DNA from: Stichopus chloronotus
Lineage: Eukaryota; Echinodermata; Holothuroidea; Aspidochirotida; Stichopodidae
NCBI GenBank assembly: GCA_021234535.1
Contig: CM037850.1
Coordinates: forward strand, 15,003,114 to 15,067,113
Direction: 5' to 3'
Length of the DNA: 64,000 bases
Numbering within the stretch: the stretch's first letter is position 1; the number at the start of each line of letters is the position of its first letter. Positions 22,245-34,919 of this stretch are shown piece by piece. The notes below the pieces were generated by a model that was not told the DNA's origin, ran no database searches, and saw only the letters and a list, made by a program, of their open reading frames with translations. The translations under genes were made by a program, and so were the position numbers.

Positions 22245-25200
22245 TTTTAAGGAAACCCTCTGGATAAATATTCATTAAAAAGGTTAAAATTCTAAAAAAA
22301 ATTCATGATTTTCAACGACTGTTTTCACATGTGCTTTATTGTAATGTTTCGAGGCCCTGAGCTGGAGGAGACGGTTTTACCCCGAGTGTGGAACTTTGCT
22401 GTGAATGGTTAGGATTCTAATGAAATTCATAATTTCCAAAGACTTTTTTAACGTGTCTTTTATTGTGGAGTTTTCGGGGTCCTGAGCTGGAGGAGAGGGT
22501 TTTACCCCGAAAGTGGAAGTTTTCTGTGGAGTGGGTGTCTGAAAATAGCAACAAATAATGTGAAAGGTTCGGCCTGTGTGAACGTAAAAAAAATTTTGAA
22601 GGAACCTTTCGAAAAATATGAATTAAATAGTAAAATTTCTAACAAAATTCATGATTTTGAAAAATGTTTTTAACGTGTGGTCCCTGAGGTGGAGGAGAGG
22701 GTTTTACCCGGAAAGTAGAAGTTTCCTGTGGAGTGGGTGACTGAAATCAGCCACAAATAAGGTTAAGGGCTCGGCCTGTGTGAACGTAATAGAAATTTGA
22801 AAGAAACCTTTCGGAAGATATTAATTAACCGTAAAAATTCTAACAAAAATTCATGATTTTCAACGAACTTTTTAACGTGTGTTTTGTATAGTGCTTTCGG
22901 GGCCCTGAGCTGGAGGAGAGGGTTTTACCCCGAAAGTGGAAGTTTCCTGTGGAATGGGTGTCTGAAAATAGCCATAAATAAAGTTAAAGCTTTGGCCTAT
23001 GTAAACGTAAAACAAATTTTGAAAGAACCTTTCCGAAAATATTAATTAAACGGTTAAGATGCTAATAAAATGGATGATTTTAAAAGATTTTTTTAACGTG
23101 TGTTTTATTGAAAGGTTTTCGGGGCCCTGAGCTGGAGGAGAGGGTTTTACCCCAAATGTAGAAGTTTCCTGTGGAGTGGGTGACTGAAATCAGCCACAAA
23201 TAAGGTTAAGGGTTCAGCCTGTGTGAACGTAATAGAAATTTGAAAGAAACCTTTCGGAAGATATTAATTAACTGTAAAAATCCTAATAAAATTCATGATT
23301 TTGTATGAACTTTTTAACGTGTGTTTTGTATAGTGTTTTCGGGGCACTGAGCTGGAGGAGAGGGTTTTACCCCGAAAGTGGAAGTTTCCTGTGGAGTGGG
23401 TGTCTGAAAATAGCAATAAATAATGTTAAAGGTTCAGCCTGTGTGAACGCAAAACAAATTTTGAAGAAACCTTTCCGCAAATATTAATTATACGGTAAAA
23501 AAGCTAACAAAATTCATGATTTTTAAAAGCCTTTTCTAACGTGTGTGTTATATTGTGGAGTTTTCGGGGTCCTGAGCTGGAGGAGAGGGTTTTACCCCGA
23601 AAGTGGAAGTTTTCTGTGGATTAAGTGCTTGAAAATAGCCATAAATAATGTTAAAGGCTCAGCCTGTGTGAACGTAAAACAAATTTTGAAAGAACCTTTC
23701 CGAAAATATTAATGAAACGGTTCAGATGCTAATAAAATGGATGATTTTAAAAGATTTTTTTGACGTGTGTTTTATTGTAAGGTTTTCGGGGCCCTGAGCT
23801 GGAGGAGAGGGTTTTACCCCGAAAGTGGAAGTTTCCTGTGGAGTGGGTGTCTGAAAATAGCTACAGATAACGTTAAAGGTTCGACCTGTGTGAACGTAAA
23901 ACAAAATTTAAAGGAACATGTCCGAAAATATTAATTAAATTGTTAAGATTGCAAGAAAATGGATGATTTTAAAAGTCTTTTTTAACGTTTGTTACATTGT
24001 GGAATTTTCGGGGTCCTGAGCTGTAGGAGAGGGGGTTTTACCCCGAGGGCGGAAGTTCCCTGTGGAGTGAGTGTCTGAAAATATCCATAAATATTGTTAA
24101 AGGTTCGGCCTGTGTAAACGTAAAACAAATTTTGAAGGAACCTTTCCGAAAATATTAATGAAACGGTTCAGATGCTACTAAAATGGATGATTTTGAAAGA
24201 CTTTTTTAACGTGTGTTTTATTGTAAGGTTTTCGGGGCCCTGAGCTGGAGGAGAGGGTTTTACCCCGAAAGTGGAAGTTTTCTGTGGAGTGGGTGTCTGA
24301 AAATACCAATAAATAATGTGAAAGGTTAGGCCTGTGTGAACGTAGAAGAAATTTTGAAAGAACCTTTCGAAAAATATGAATTAAATAGTAAAAATTCTAA
24401 CAAAATTCATGATTTTTAAAAGTCTTTTTCAACGTGTGTTATATTGTGGAGTTTTTGGGGTCCTGAGTTGGAGGAGAGGGTTTTACCCCGAAAGTGGAAG
24501 TTTTCTGTAGAGTAAGTGCTTGAAAATAGCCATAAATAATGTTAAATGCTCAGCCTGTGTGAACGTAAAACAAATTTTGAAAGAACCTTTCCAAAAAATT
24601 TTAATTATATAGTAAAAATTTTAAGAAACTCCTGATTTTTAAAAGCCTTTTTTTTCGACGTGTGTTTTATTGTAAGGTTCTCGCGGCCCTGAGCTGGAGG
24701 AGAGGGTTTTACCCCGAAAGTGGAAGTTTCCTGTGGAGTAAGTGCTTGAAAATAGCCATAAATAATGTTAAATGCTCAGCCTGTGTGAACGTAAAACAAA
24801 TTTTGAAAGAACCTTTCGAAAAAATTTTAATTATATAGTAAAAATTTTAAGAAACTCCAGATTTTTAAAAGCTTTTTTTTCGACGTGTGTTTTATTGTAA
24901 GGTTCTCGCGGCCCTGAGCTGGAGGAGAGGGTTTTACCCCGAAAGTGGAAGTTTTCTGTGGAGTGGGTGTCTGAAAATACCAATAAATAATGTGAAAGGT
25001 TCGGCCTGTGTGAACGTAGAAGAAATTTTGAAGGAACCTTTCGAAAAATATGAATTAAATAGTAAAAATTCTAACAAAATTCATGATTTTTAAAAGTCTT
25101 TTTTAACGTGTGTTATATTGTGGAGTTTTCGGGGTCCTGAGTTGGAGGAGAGGGTTTTACCCCGAAAGTGGAAGTTTTCTGTAGAGTAAGTGCTTGAAAA

Positions 25201-28200
25201 TAGCCATAAATAATGTTAAAGGCTCAGCCTGTGTGAACGTAAAACAAATTTTGAAAGAACCTTTCCAAAAAATTTTAATTATATAGTAAAAATTTAAAAA
25301 AACTCCTGATTTTTAACAGCCTTTTTTTCAACGTGTGTTTTATTGTGAGGTTCTCGGGGCCCTGAGCTGGAGGAGAGGGTTTTACCCCGAAAGTGGAAGT
25401 TTCCTGTTGAGAGGGTGTGTAAAAATAGCCATAAATAATATTAAAGGTTCGGCCTGTGTAAACGTAAAACAAATTTTGAATGAACCTTTCCGAAAATATT
25501 AATTAAATTGTTAAGATTGCAAGAAAATGCACGATTTTAAAAGTCTTTTTTAACGTTTGTTACATTGTGGAATTTTCGGGGTCCTGAGCTGGAGGAGAGG
25601 GGGTTTTACCCCGAGTTCGGAACTTCCCTGTTGAGAGGGTGTGTAAAAATAGCCATAAATATTGTTAAAGGTTCGGACTGTGTAAACGTAAAACAAATTT
25701 TGTACAAACCTTTCCGCAAATATTAATTATACGGTAAAAATTCTAACAAAATTCATAATTTTTAAAAGTCTTTTTTAATGTGTGTTATATTGTGGAGTTT
25801 TCGGGGTCTTGAGCTGGAGGAGACGGTTTTACCCCGAAAGCGGAAGTTTCCTGTGGAGTAAGTGTCTGAAAATATCTATAAATATTGTTAAAGGTTTGGC
25901 CTGTGTAAACGAAAAACAAATTTTGAAGGAACCTTTCCGAAAATATTAATGAAACGGTTCAGATGCTACTAAAATGGATGATTTTGAAAGACTTTTTTAA
26001 CGTGAGTTTTATTGTAAGGTTTTCGGGGCCCTGAGCTGGAGGAGAGGGTTTTACCCCGAACGTGGAAGTTTTCTGTGGAGTGGGTGTCTGAAAATACCAA
26101 TAAATAATGTGAAAGGTTCGGCCTGTGTGAACGTAGAAGAAATTTTGAAGGAACCTTTCGAAAAATATGAATTAAATAGTAAAAATTCTAACAAAATTCA
26201 TGATTTTTAAAAGTCTTTTTCAACGTGTGTTATATTGTGGAGTTTTCGGGGTCCTGAGTTGGAGGAGAGGGTTTTACCCCGAAAGTGGAAGTTTTCTGTA
26301 GAGTAAGTGCTTGAAAATAGCCATAAATAATGTTAAAGGCTCAGCCTGTGTGAACGTAAAACAAATTTTGAAAGAACCTTTCCAAAAAATTTTAATTATA
26401 TAGTAAAAATTTTAAAAAACTCCTGATTTTTAAAAGCCTTTTTTTCAACGTGTGTTTTATTGTAAGGTTCTCGGGGCCCTGAGCTGGAGGAGAGGGTTTT
26501 ACCCCGAAAGTGGAAGTTTCCTGTTGAGAGGGTGTGTAAAAATAGCCATAAATAATATGAAAGGTTCGGCCTGTGTAAACGTAAAACAAATTTTGAAAGA
26601 ACCTTTCCGAAAATATTAATTAAATTGTTAAGATTGCAAGAAAATGCATGATTTTAAAAGTCTTTTTTAACGTTTGTTACATTGTGGAATTTTCGGGGTC
26701 CTGAGCTGGAGGAGAGGGGGTTTTACCCCGAGGGCGGAACTTCCCTGTTGAGAGGGTGTGTAAAAATAGCCATAAATATTGTTAAAGGTTCGGCCTGTGT
26801 AAACGTAAAACAAATTTTGAAGAAACCTTTCCGCAAATATTAATTATACGGTAAAAATTCTAACAAAATTCATGATTTTTAAAAGTCTTTTTTAATGTGT
26901 GTTATATTGTGGAGTTTAGGGGGTCCTGAGCTGGAGGAGAGGGTTTTACCCCGAAAGTGGAAGTTTCCTGTGGAGTAAGTGCTTGAAAATAGCCATAAAT
27001 AATGTTAAAGGCTCAGACTGTGTGAACGTAAAACAAATTTTGAAAGAACCTTTCCAAAAAATTTTAATTATATAGTAAAAATTTTAAGAAACTCTTGATT
27101 TTTAAAAGCCTTTTTTTTCGACGTGTGTTTTATTGTAAGGTTCTCGGGGCCCTGAGCTGGAGGAGAGGGTTTTACCCCGAAAGTGGAAGTTTTCTGTGGA
27201 GTGGGTGTCTGAAAATACCAATAAATAATGTGAAAGGTTCGGCCTGTGTGAACGTAGAAGAAATTTTGAAGGAACCTTTCGAAAAATATGAATTAAATAG
27301 TAAAAATTCTAACAAAATTCATGATTTTTAAAAGTCTTTTTCAACGTGTGTTATATTGTGGAGTTTTCGGGGTCCTGAGTTGGAGGAGAGGGTTTTACCC
27401 CGAAAGTGGAAGTTTCCTGTGGAGTAAGTGCTTGAAAATAGCCATAAATAATGTTAAAGGCTCAGCCTGTGTGAACGTAAAACAAATTTTGAAAGAACCT
27501 TTCCAAAAAATTTTAATTATATAGTAAAAATTTAAAAAAACTCCTGATTTTTAAAAGCCTTTTTTTTCGACGTGTGTTTTATTGTAAGGTTCTCGGGGCC
27601 CTGAGCTGGAGGAGAGGGTTTTACCCCGAAAGTGGAAGTTTCCTGTGGAGTAAGTGCTTGAAAATAGCCATAAATAATGTTAAATGCTCAGCCTGTGTGA
27701 ACGTAAAACAAATTTTGAAAGAACCTTTCCAAAAAATTTTAATTATATAGTAAAAATTTTAAGAAACTCCTGATTTTTAAAAGCCTTTTTTTTCGACGTG
27801 TGTTTTATTGTAAGGTTCTCGCGGCCCTGAGCTGGAGGAGAGGGTTTTACCCCGAAAGTGGAAGTTTCCTGTGGAGTAAGTGCTTGAAAATAGCCATAAA
27901 TAATGTTAAATGTTCAGCCTGTGTGAACGTGAAACAAATTTTGAAAGAACCTTTCCAAAAAATTTTAATTATATAGTAAAAATTTTAAGAAACTCCTGAT
28001 TTTTAAAAGCCTTTTTTTTCGACGTGTGTTTTATTGTAAGGTTCTCGGGGCCCTGAGCTGGAGGAGAGGGTTTTACCCCGAACGTGGAAGTTTTCTGTGG
28101 AGTGGGTGTCTGAAAATACCAATAAATAATGTGAAAGGTTCGGCCTGTGTGAACGTAGAAGAAATTTTGAAGGAACCTTTCGAAAAATATGAATTAAATA

Positions 28201-31200
28201 GTAAAAATTCTAACAAAATTCATGATTTTTAAAAGTCTTTTTCAACGTGTGTTATATTGTGGAGTTTTCGGGGTCCTGAGTTGGAGGAGAGGGTTTTACC
28301 CCGAAAGTGGAAGTTTTCTGTAGAGTAAGTGCTTGAAAATAGCCATAAATAATGTTAAAGGCTCAGCCTGTGTGAACGTAAAACAAATTTTGAAAGAACC
28401 TTTCCAAAAAATTTTAATTATATAGTAAAAATTTTAAAAAACTCCTGATTTTTAAAAGCCTTTTTTTCAACGTGTGTTTTATTGTAAGGTTCTCGGGGCC
28501 CTGAGCTGGAGGAGAGGGTTTTACCCCGAAAGTGGAAGTTTCCTGTTGAGAGGGTGTGTAAAAATAGCCATAAATAATATGAAAGGTTCGGCCTGTGTAA
28601 ACGTAAAACAAATTTTGAAAGAACCTTTCCGAAAATATTAATTAAATTGTTAAGATTGCAAGAAAATGCATGATTTTAAAAGTCTTTTTTAACGTTTGTT
28701 ACATTGTGGAATTTTCGGGGTCCTGAGCTGGAGGAGAGGGGGTTTTACCCCGAGGGCGGAACTTCCCTGTTGAGAGGGTGTGTAAAAATAGCCATAAATA
28801 TTGTTAAAGGTTCGGCCTGTGTAAACGTAAAACAAATTTTGAAGAAACCTTTCCGCAAATATTAATTATACGGTAAAAATTCTAACAAAATTCATGATTT
28901 TTAAAAGTCTTTTTTAATGTGTGTTATATTGTGGAGTTTAGGGGGTCCTGAGCTGGAGGAGAGGGTTTTACCCCGAAAGTGGAAGTTTCCTGTGGAGTAA
29001 GTGCTTGAAAATAGCCATAAATAATGTTAAAGGCTCAGACTGTGTGAACGTAAAACAAATTTTGAAAGAACCTTTCCAAAAAATTTTAATTATATAGTAA
29101 AAATTTTAAGAAACTCTTGATTTTTAAAAGCCTTTTTTTTCGACGTGTGTTTTATTGTAAGGTTCTCGGGGCCCTGAGCTGGAGGAGAGGGTTTTACCCC
29201 GAAAGTGGAAGTTTTCTGTGGAGTGGGTGTCTGAAAATACCAATAAATAATGTGAAAGGTTCGGCCTGTGTGAACGTAGAAGAAATTTTGAAGGAACCTT
29301 TCGAAAAATATGAATTAAATAGTAAAAATTCTAACAAAATTCATGATTTTTAAAAGTCTTTTTCAACGTGTGTTATATTGTGGAGTTTTCGGGGTCCTGA
29401 GTTGGAGGAGAGGGTTTTACCCCGAAAGTGGAAGTTTCCTGTGGAGTAAGTGCTTGAGAATAGCCATAAATAATGTTAAAGGCTCAGCCTGTGTGAACGT
29501 AAAACAAATTTTGAAAGAACCTTTCCAAAAAATTTTAATTATATAGTAAAAATTTAAAAAAACTCCTGATTTTTAAAAGCCTTTTTTTTCGACGTGTGTT
29601 TTATTGTAAGGTTCTCGCGGCCCTGAGCTGGAGGAGAGGGTTTTACCCCGAAAGTGGAAGTTTCCTGTGGAGTAAGTGCTTGAAAATAGCCATAAATAAT
29701 GTTAAATGTTCAGCCTGTGTGAACGTGAAACAAATTTTGAAAGAACCTTTCGAAAAAATTTTAATTATATAGTAAAAATTTTAAGAAACTCCTGATTTTT
29801 AAAAGCCTTTTTTTTCGACGTGTGTTTTATTGTAAGGTTCTCGGGGCCCTGAGCTGGAGGAGAGGGTTTTACCCCGAACGTGGAAGTTTTCTGTGGAGTG
29901 GGTGTCTGAAAATACCAATAAATAATGTGAAAGGTTCGGCCTGTGTGAACGTAGAAGAAATTTTGAAGGAACCTTTCGAAAAATATGAATTAAATAGTAA
30001 AAATTCTAACAAAATTCATGATTTTTAAAAGTCTTTTTCAACGTGTGTTATATTGTGGAGTTTTCGGGGTCCTGAGTTGGAGGAGAGGGTTTTACCCCGA
30101 AAGTGGAAGTTTTCTGTAGAGTAAGTGCTTGAAAATAGCCATAAATAATGTTAAAGGCTCAGCCTGTGTGAACGTAAAACAAATTTTGAAAGAACCTTTC
30201 CAAAAAATTTTAATTATATAGTAAAAATTTAAAAAAACTCCTGATTTTTAACAGCCTTTTTTTCAACGTGTGTTTTATTGTGAGGTTCTCGGGGCCCTGA
30301 GCTGGAGGAGAGGGTTTTACCCCGAAAGTGGAAGTTTCCTGTTGAGAGGGTGTGTAAAAATAGCCATAAATAATATTAAAGGTTCGGCCTGTGTAAACGT
30401 AAAACAAATTTTGAATGAACCTTTCCGAAAATATTAATTAAATTGTTAAGATTGCAAGAAAATGCATGATTTTAAAAGTCTTTTTTAACGTTTGTTACAT
30501 TGTGGAATTTTCGGGGTCCTGAGCTGGAGGAGAGGGGGTTTTACCCCGAGTTCGGAACTTCCCTGTTGAGAGGGTGTGTAAAAATAGCCATAAATATTGT
30601 TAAAGGTTCGGCCTGTGTAAACGTAAAACAAATTTTGAAGAAACCTTTCCGCAAATATTAATTATACGGTAAAAATTCTAACAAAATTCATGATTTTTAA
30701 AAGTCTTTTTTTAATGTGTGTTATATTGTGGAGTTTTCGGGGTCCCTGAGCTGGAGGAGACGGTTTTACCCCGAAAGCGGAAGTTTCCTGTGGATTAAGT
30801 GTCTGAAAATATCTATAAATATTGTTAAAGGTTTGGCCTGTGGAAACGTTAAACAAATTTTGAAAGAACTTTCCGAAAATATTAATGAAACGGTTCAGAT
30901 GCTACTAAGATGGATGATTTTGAAAGACTTTTTTAACGTGTGTTTTATTGTAAGGTTTTCGGGGCCCTGAGCTGGAGGAGAGGGTTTTACCCGAAAGTGG
31001 AAGTTTTCTGTGGAGTGGGTGTCTGAAAATAGCAATAAATAATGTGAAAGGTTCGGCCTGTGTGAACGTAAAAGAAATTTTGAAGGAACCTTTCGAAAAA
31101 TATGAATTAAATTGTAAAAATTCTAACAAAATTCATGATTTTGAAAAATGTTTTTAACGTGTGGTCCCTGAGCTGGAGGAGAGGGTTTTACCCGGAAAGT

Positions 31201-31745
31201 AGAAGTTTCCTGTGGAGTGGGTGACTGAAATCAGCCACAAATAAGGTTAAGGGTTCAGCCTGTGTGAACGTAATAGAAATTTGAAAGAAACCTTTCGGAA
31301 GATATTAATTAACCGTAAAAATCCTAATAAAATTCATGATTTTGTATGAACTTTTTAACGTGTGTTTTGTATAGTGTTTTCGGGGCCCTGAGCTGGAGGA
31401 GAGGGTTTTGTTCCGAATGTGGAAGTTTCCTGTGGATTTTGTGTCTAAAGATAGCCATAAATAATGTTAAAGGTTCGGCCTGTGGAAACGTAAAACAAAT
31501 GTTGAAGGAACCTTTCCGAAAATATTAATTAAATTGTTAAAATTCTAATAACATTTATGATTTTGAAAGACTTTTTTTAACGTGTGTTTCGTATAGTGTT
31601 TTCGGGGACCTGAGCTGTAGGAGAGGGTTTTACCCTGAAAGTGGAAGTTTCCTGTGGAGTGGGTGACTGAAATCAGCCACAAATAATGTTAAAGGTTCGG
31701 CCTTAGTGAACGTAAAGCAAAATTTAAAGAAACCTTTCCTAATAA
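22245..31745 (+). repeat. Satellite array, ~224-bp monomer, about 43 copies, higher-order organised
   Basis: Monomers follow each other head to tail, with the CTGAGCTGGAGGAGAGGG core at about 22,897, 23,120, 23,340 and so on to 31,606. Spacing is mostly 221-227 bases; the flank monomers are shorter (about 193-212). Each unit has arms TTTCGGGG and CCCCGAAA about 25 bases apart, then a conserved GTGGAAGTTTCCTGTGGAG block, GGCCTGTGTGAACGTAAAAC, and an AT-rich linker. Monomer types recur at 2022 bases (27,095 and 29,117) and 4935 bases (24,887 and 29,822), showing higher-order units. Edge types near 22,640 and 23,305 reappear near 31,125 and 31,346. Length and organisation fit a heterochromatic or centromeric satellite, but location is unknown. 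The partly open frames are a by-product. Confidence 0.93.
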
Positions 31746-33285
31746 TAGTTCAATATTATGTTAAAAATATCACACTATTTTGAAAGATTCATACTTACGA
31801 TAAATATAAATTTTAAATTTGTGGCAGATATTCACCTGATTACAATACGTATCTGTCACAGATCAACGTTGAAGTTTCGTGTTTAGTGCTGGCTCAAATT
31901 GTATCAGAATATGATACAAAACAAGTTTCAAAACTCGTTAATCTGTCTAAATATGGTCCAGATTACAATCCATATTCGTTACTGATCAACGTTTAAGTAC
32001 CATGTGGAGTCCTGGTCCAAATCATATCAGAATGTGATACAAAATCAGTTTCAAAACTTCTAAATCTCAAATGTTGGCTAAATGTCCACGCCAAACTCTT
32101 AACCTTTGTACTCTTAAGTCAGTGACGATCCTTCAACAGTACCGTACACTCGTCATCTGATTAAATCATTGGGCGGATCCTAAATGCATACATTATGGTC
32201 CTCAGCTGGAGGTTACGCCCATTATTCGAAGAGGTTACTACTGATGGATCAAGCGGCAAACAGGCTCTTGTGCGGTCAGGTGTCCGATTCGAGGACTGGG
32301 AAGCTGCGCGGGCCAGAAATCGCGCGCTCAAGGCAAACTTTCCAGTCTGGAGGAGGCTTGTCCATTAACCCAGACTTGTAGACTAAAGTTTTAACGTGAT
32401 GTAGCCAAGAAGTACAAGACACTATACTTGAATCTATTGCTTACGCACGTATTGATATCCCTTTTATCTTATTGGGGGAATACACGGAATCTAGCCTAGT
32501 CTTAAGTTAGCCTACATATTATAGGCCTACAAATAACGTATACCTGAGATTTCCACCATTAGCGGTGGAAATCTCGGGTTCTGGTTTTTTGTTATGTACC
32601 AGATTTAGGGTAGGCCTATACCGAAAACAAAAGAGTAGGGGTGGTTTCCTATTGTATAATACATTTCTTAGCAGGTAATGTCATAATTTAATGTTTGAAT
32701 TAAATGAAATTGTGCAGCACCTCTACATTTTTGAAAAAAGAAACCAGTTATTACATCCTTTTTTTTTTACTGTATGTTGTGTTGAGTACACATGACCAGT
32801 GGTGTATCTACGGGAAGCGTCGGGTCGACCATCACTTGATAGAAATTAGAAGATCCCCATCCCGGAGAAGTCCTATATGGTAAAAATTGACTTGTACATA
32901 AGTTAACTCCTTACCACGAAGTCCTCCTGCTTCTGTAGTTATGGCACTGGGCATGAGGGTTCGAGACGGAATCTCATGTGATGCTAAGTTCGTTTACACC
33001 AGCTATCAACGTTGATGCGGATTATTCTCATTTCGTCTTTCAGTGGCAAATTCGAAGGGGGGGGGGGGCGACACGCACGCACCCTTGTTGGTCATCATGC
33101 ATGAAACAATACAAAAATTGTTTTTTGGAAAAATAAGTGAAATATTGCACCATCTTGCATCTCAGCTTTCTGCCAGAAGCAAAAATTTTCTAAAGATGAG
33201 GGGGAAACCCCTTCCCCTGTGACCCCTCCCCACTACGGAGCCCCCCCTTATTGAAAAATCCTGGATACGCTCACAACTTTCGTAA
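31746..33285. other. No supported gene; short repeats and hairpin
   Basis: After the satellite the sequence is non-coding. A GC-richer patch at 32,190-32,380 is open for about 65 codons but has no recognisable motif and may be a transposon scrap. A G-run lies at about 33,058-33,068. On the minus strand a CGTATCCAGGATTTTTC plus G-tract repeat end lies at 33,230-33,275. Confidence 0.4.
32543..32578. repeat. Perfect 12-bp inverted repeat (hairpin)
   Basis: GAGATTTCCACC at 32,546-32,557 and GGTGGAAATCTC at 32,564-32,575 are exact reverse complements around a six-base loop. Three more outer pairs extend it, one of them a G-U. It stands alone and no function is assigned. Confidence 0.7.
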
Positions 33286-33633
33286 ATTAGTTGTCTCAGA
33301 TTATTTTCAATTTTCGAGAATGAAACACATTACCAAAGGGTAGAACGAATAAATCAATCTTCGCCTTTAGAGTTCCAAAATGACGACGATTTAGATGTCG
33401 TGACATTGCGGCAGAAAGGCGTTAAAGGAATAATAGACGCAAGAGAAGAACGCGAGGACGATATTACCATATTAATAGGACAGAGAGTTCACCAGAAATG
33501 TAGCGATTGCCAGGGAATCGGCTGGACTAAGGCTACTGACTACATGCTGATGATTAGATGTAGCCGTTGCCAGATGTTTTTGTATTATTGGGAATTCATA
33601 AACACCTCTTTTGATTTCCTGCATTCTGATTGA
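33286..33633 (+). pseudogene. Coding remnant of an uncharacterised animal protein family
   Basis: An open frame runs from 33,286 through the GTG at 33,400 to a stop at 33,631-33,633. Its middle part is strongly protein-like: YQRVERINQSSPLEF, then LRQKGVKGIIDAREERED, then ILIGQRVHQKCSDC. The pattern of a charged helix followed by V-x-VG-x-x-VH-x-x-C recalls N-terminal modules of multicopy uncharacterised proteins in marine invertebrates. This is recollection, not a search. The expected Cys/Tyr continuation after HQKC is not clear, so this looks like a single exon of a gene or a dead copy. No partner exon was found. Confidence 0.35.
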
Positions 33634-34544
33634 CCGGTTTCTTGACAGTTGGGAGAATTAGAATGCCGTGCGTTACACGCGCATGTTTTGAGCGTGTAAT
33701 ACATTCCCTGTGTGTTTTTCGGAGTGAAAGTGAACGCGTCTCTCACAACTCCCGTTAGTATGCAGTAATACCCCCGTACTATACCGTGTGCCACTGCGTG
33801 TGTATCTAACTACTGTGTTTGCTGGGTATTGTGTATATTTGTGCAGTTGTGTCCTGTGTATGTTTACGTAGCTTGCTTGCACTAACCCGTATCAATTTGA
33901 CCCTTTAGCTAAGCATTGTAAGACAAAGGAAAGCATATTAAAAAAAGACATTGTATTTATTATATCAATTGACTTAAATTTGGTTCAAACGATTGAGTTT
34001 TGAATGAATTTAATTTAAATCTCAAGAAAATAAACATGACTGCATAATAGAGCCCTAAGTTAGCTGGGAGAATTAAAATGTGATCTGCGAAATTTGCATG
34101 CACATAGCAGAACATATCCCGAAATATCGACTCACACTTTTGCCAAAACTGTGCACCGACCTCTCACATTTTCATTCTGAATTAACGAGATGAGGTCTAG
34201 GAATGAATATTTCGCAAAACAAGATGGAAAAATAAAATAAATTCTCGAGATATGTTCAAAATCTAGCATCAAAGTTTGCACGATTTTGCACCTAGAATAC
34301 CATGCGAAAATTACAATTTTGCAAAGGGTAGCTGGATTTGCCTTTATATTAGACCCCTGTTAACCTTTTGAATCACGCGGGGCACGAAGATTTGTTCAAC
34401 GCAGATTTCTCCTGATCGGGATCATTTATTCACGTAATCTAATTGTCTGATTATCTGGTGAACAAAATCTTAGAACTCAGAGACTATAACACGTAACGAG
34501 GACTGCCAACTTGCAACTGACACAGAAAAATTTTAAAACAAAAG
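33634..34544. other. No gene seen
   Basis: AT-rich non-coding sequence with no recognised repeat or motif. Confidence 0.4.
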
Positions 34545-34919
34545 TGCAATCCACTGAGTAAATGTCCATTAATGTGTTCTTAGGAACGGCCTTGCAAAAT
34601 TTTGCGTATAATGCTCAATTAGCTCTCAATTTGGAAATCCAAATTTTGAGGCAAAATTGGCTGTCTCAAAGATCAGTACTGAAATTTCACTGGATTTACT
34701 GTTACATTAATATTATTTTGAACAAAGGGTTCTCAGGTAAGTCCTTACCAAGCTTTAAGTTGGGTCTAATAGTTCTCAAGATATATTGGGAACACAAATT
34801 TTGGGGCATAAGGGACATTTTTCCGCCCAATCAGCAATTTTCACTCTTTACTACAAAAGTGATATACTGTACCTGCATAGTACATTCTCAGATAAGTCCT
34901 TGCAACATTTTGCATTAAA

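Noticed and set aside
22321..31730. Repeated 60-78 codon open frames on both strands of the satellite
   Set aside because: They track the GC-richer core of each monomer, are open on both strands at once, and stop in the AT-rich linker. They are by-products of repetition, not genes.
22245..31745. CRISPR-like array
   Set aside because: The whole 224-base unit is repeated, with no short repeat/unique spacer pattern, and the DNA is eukaryotic.
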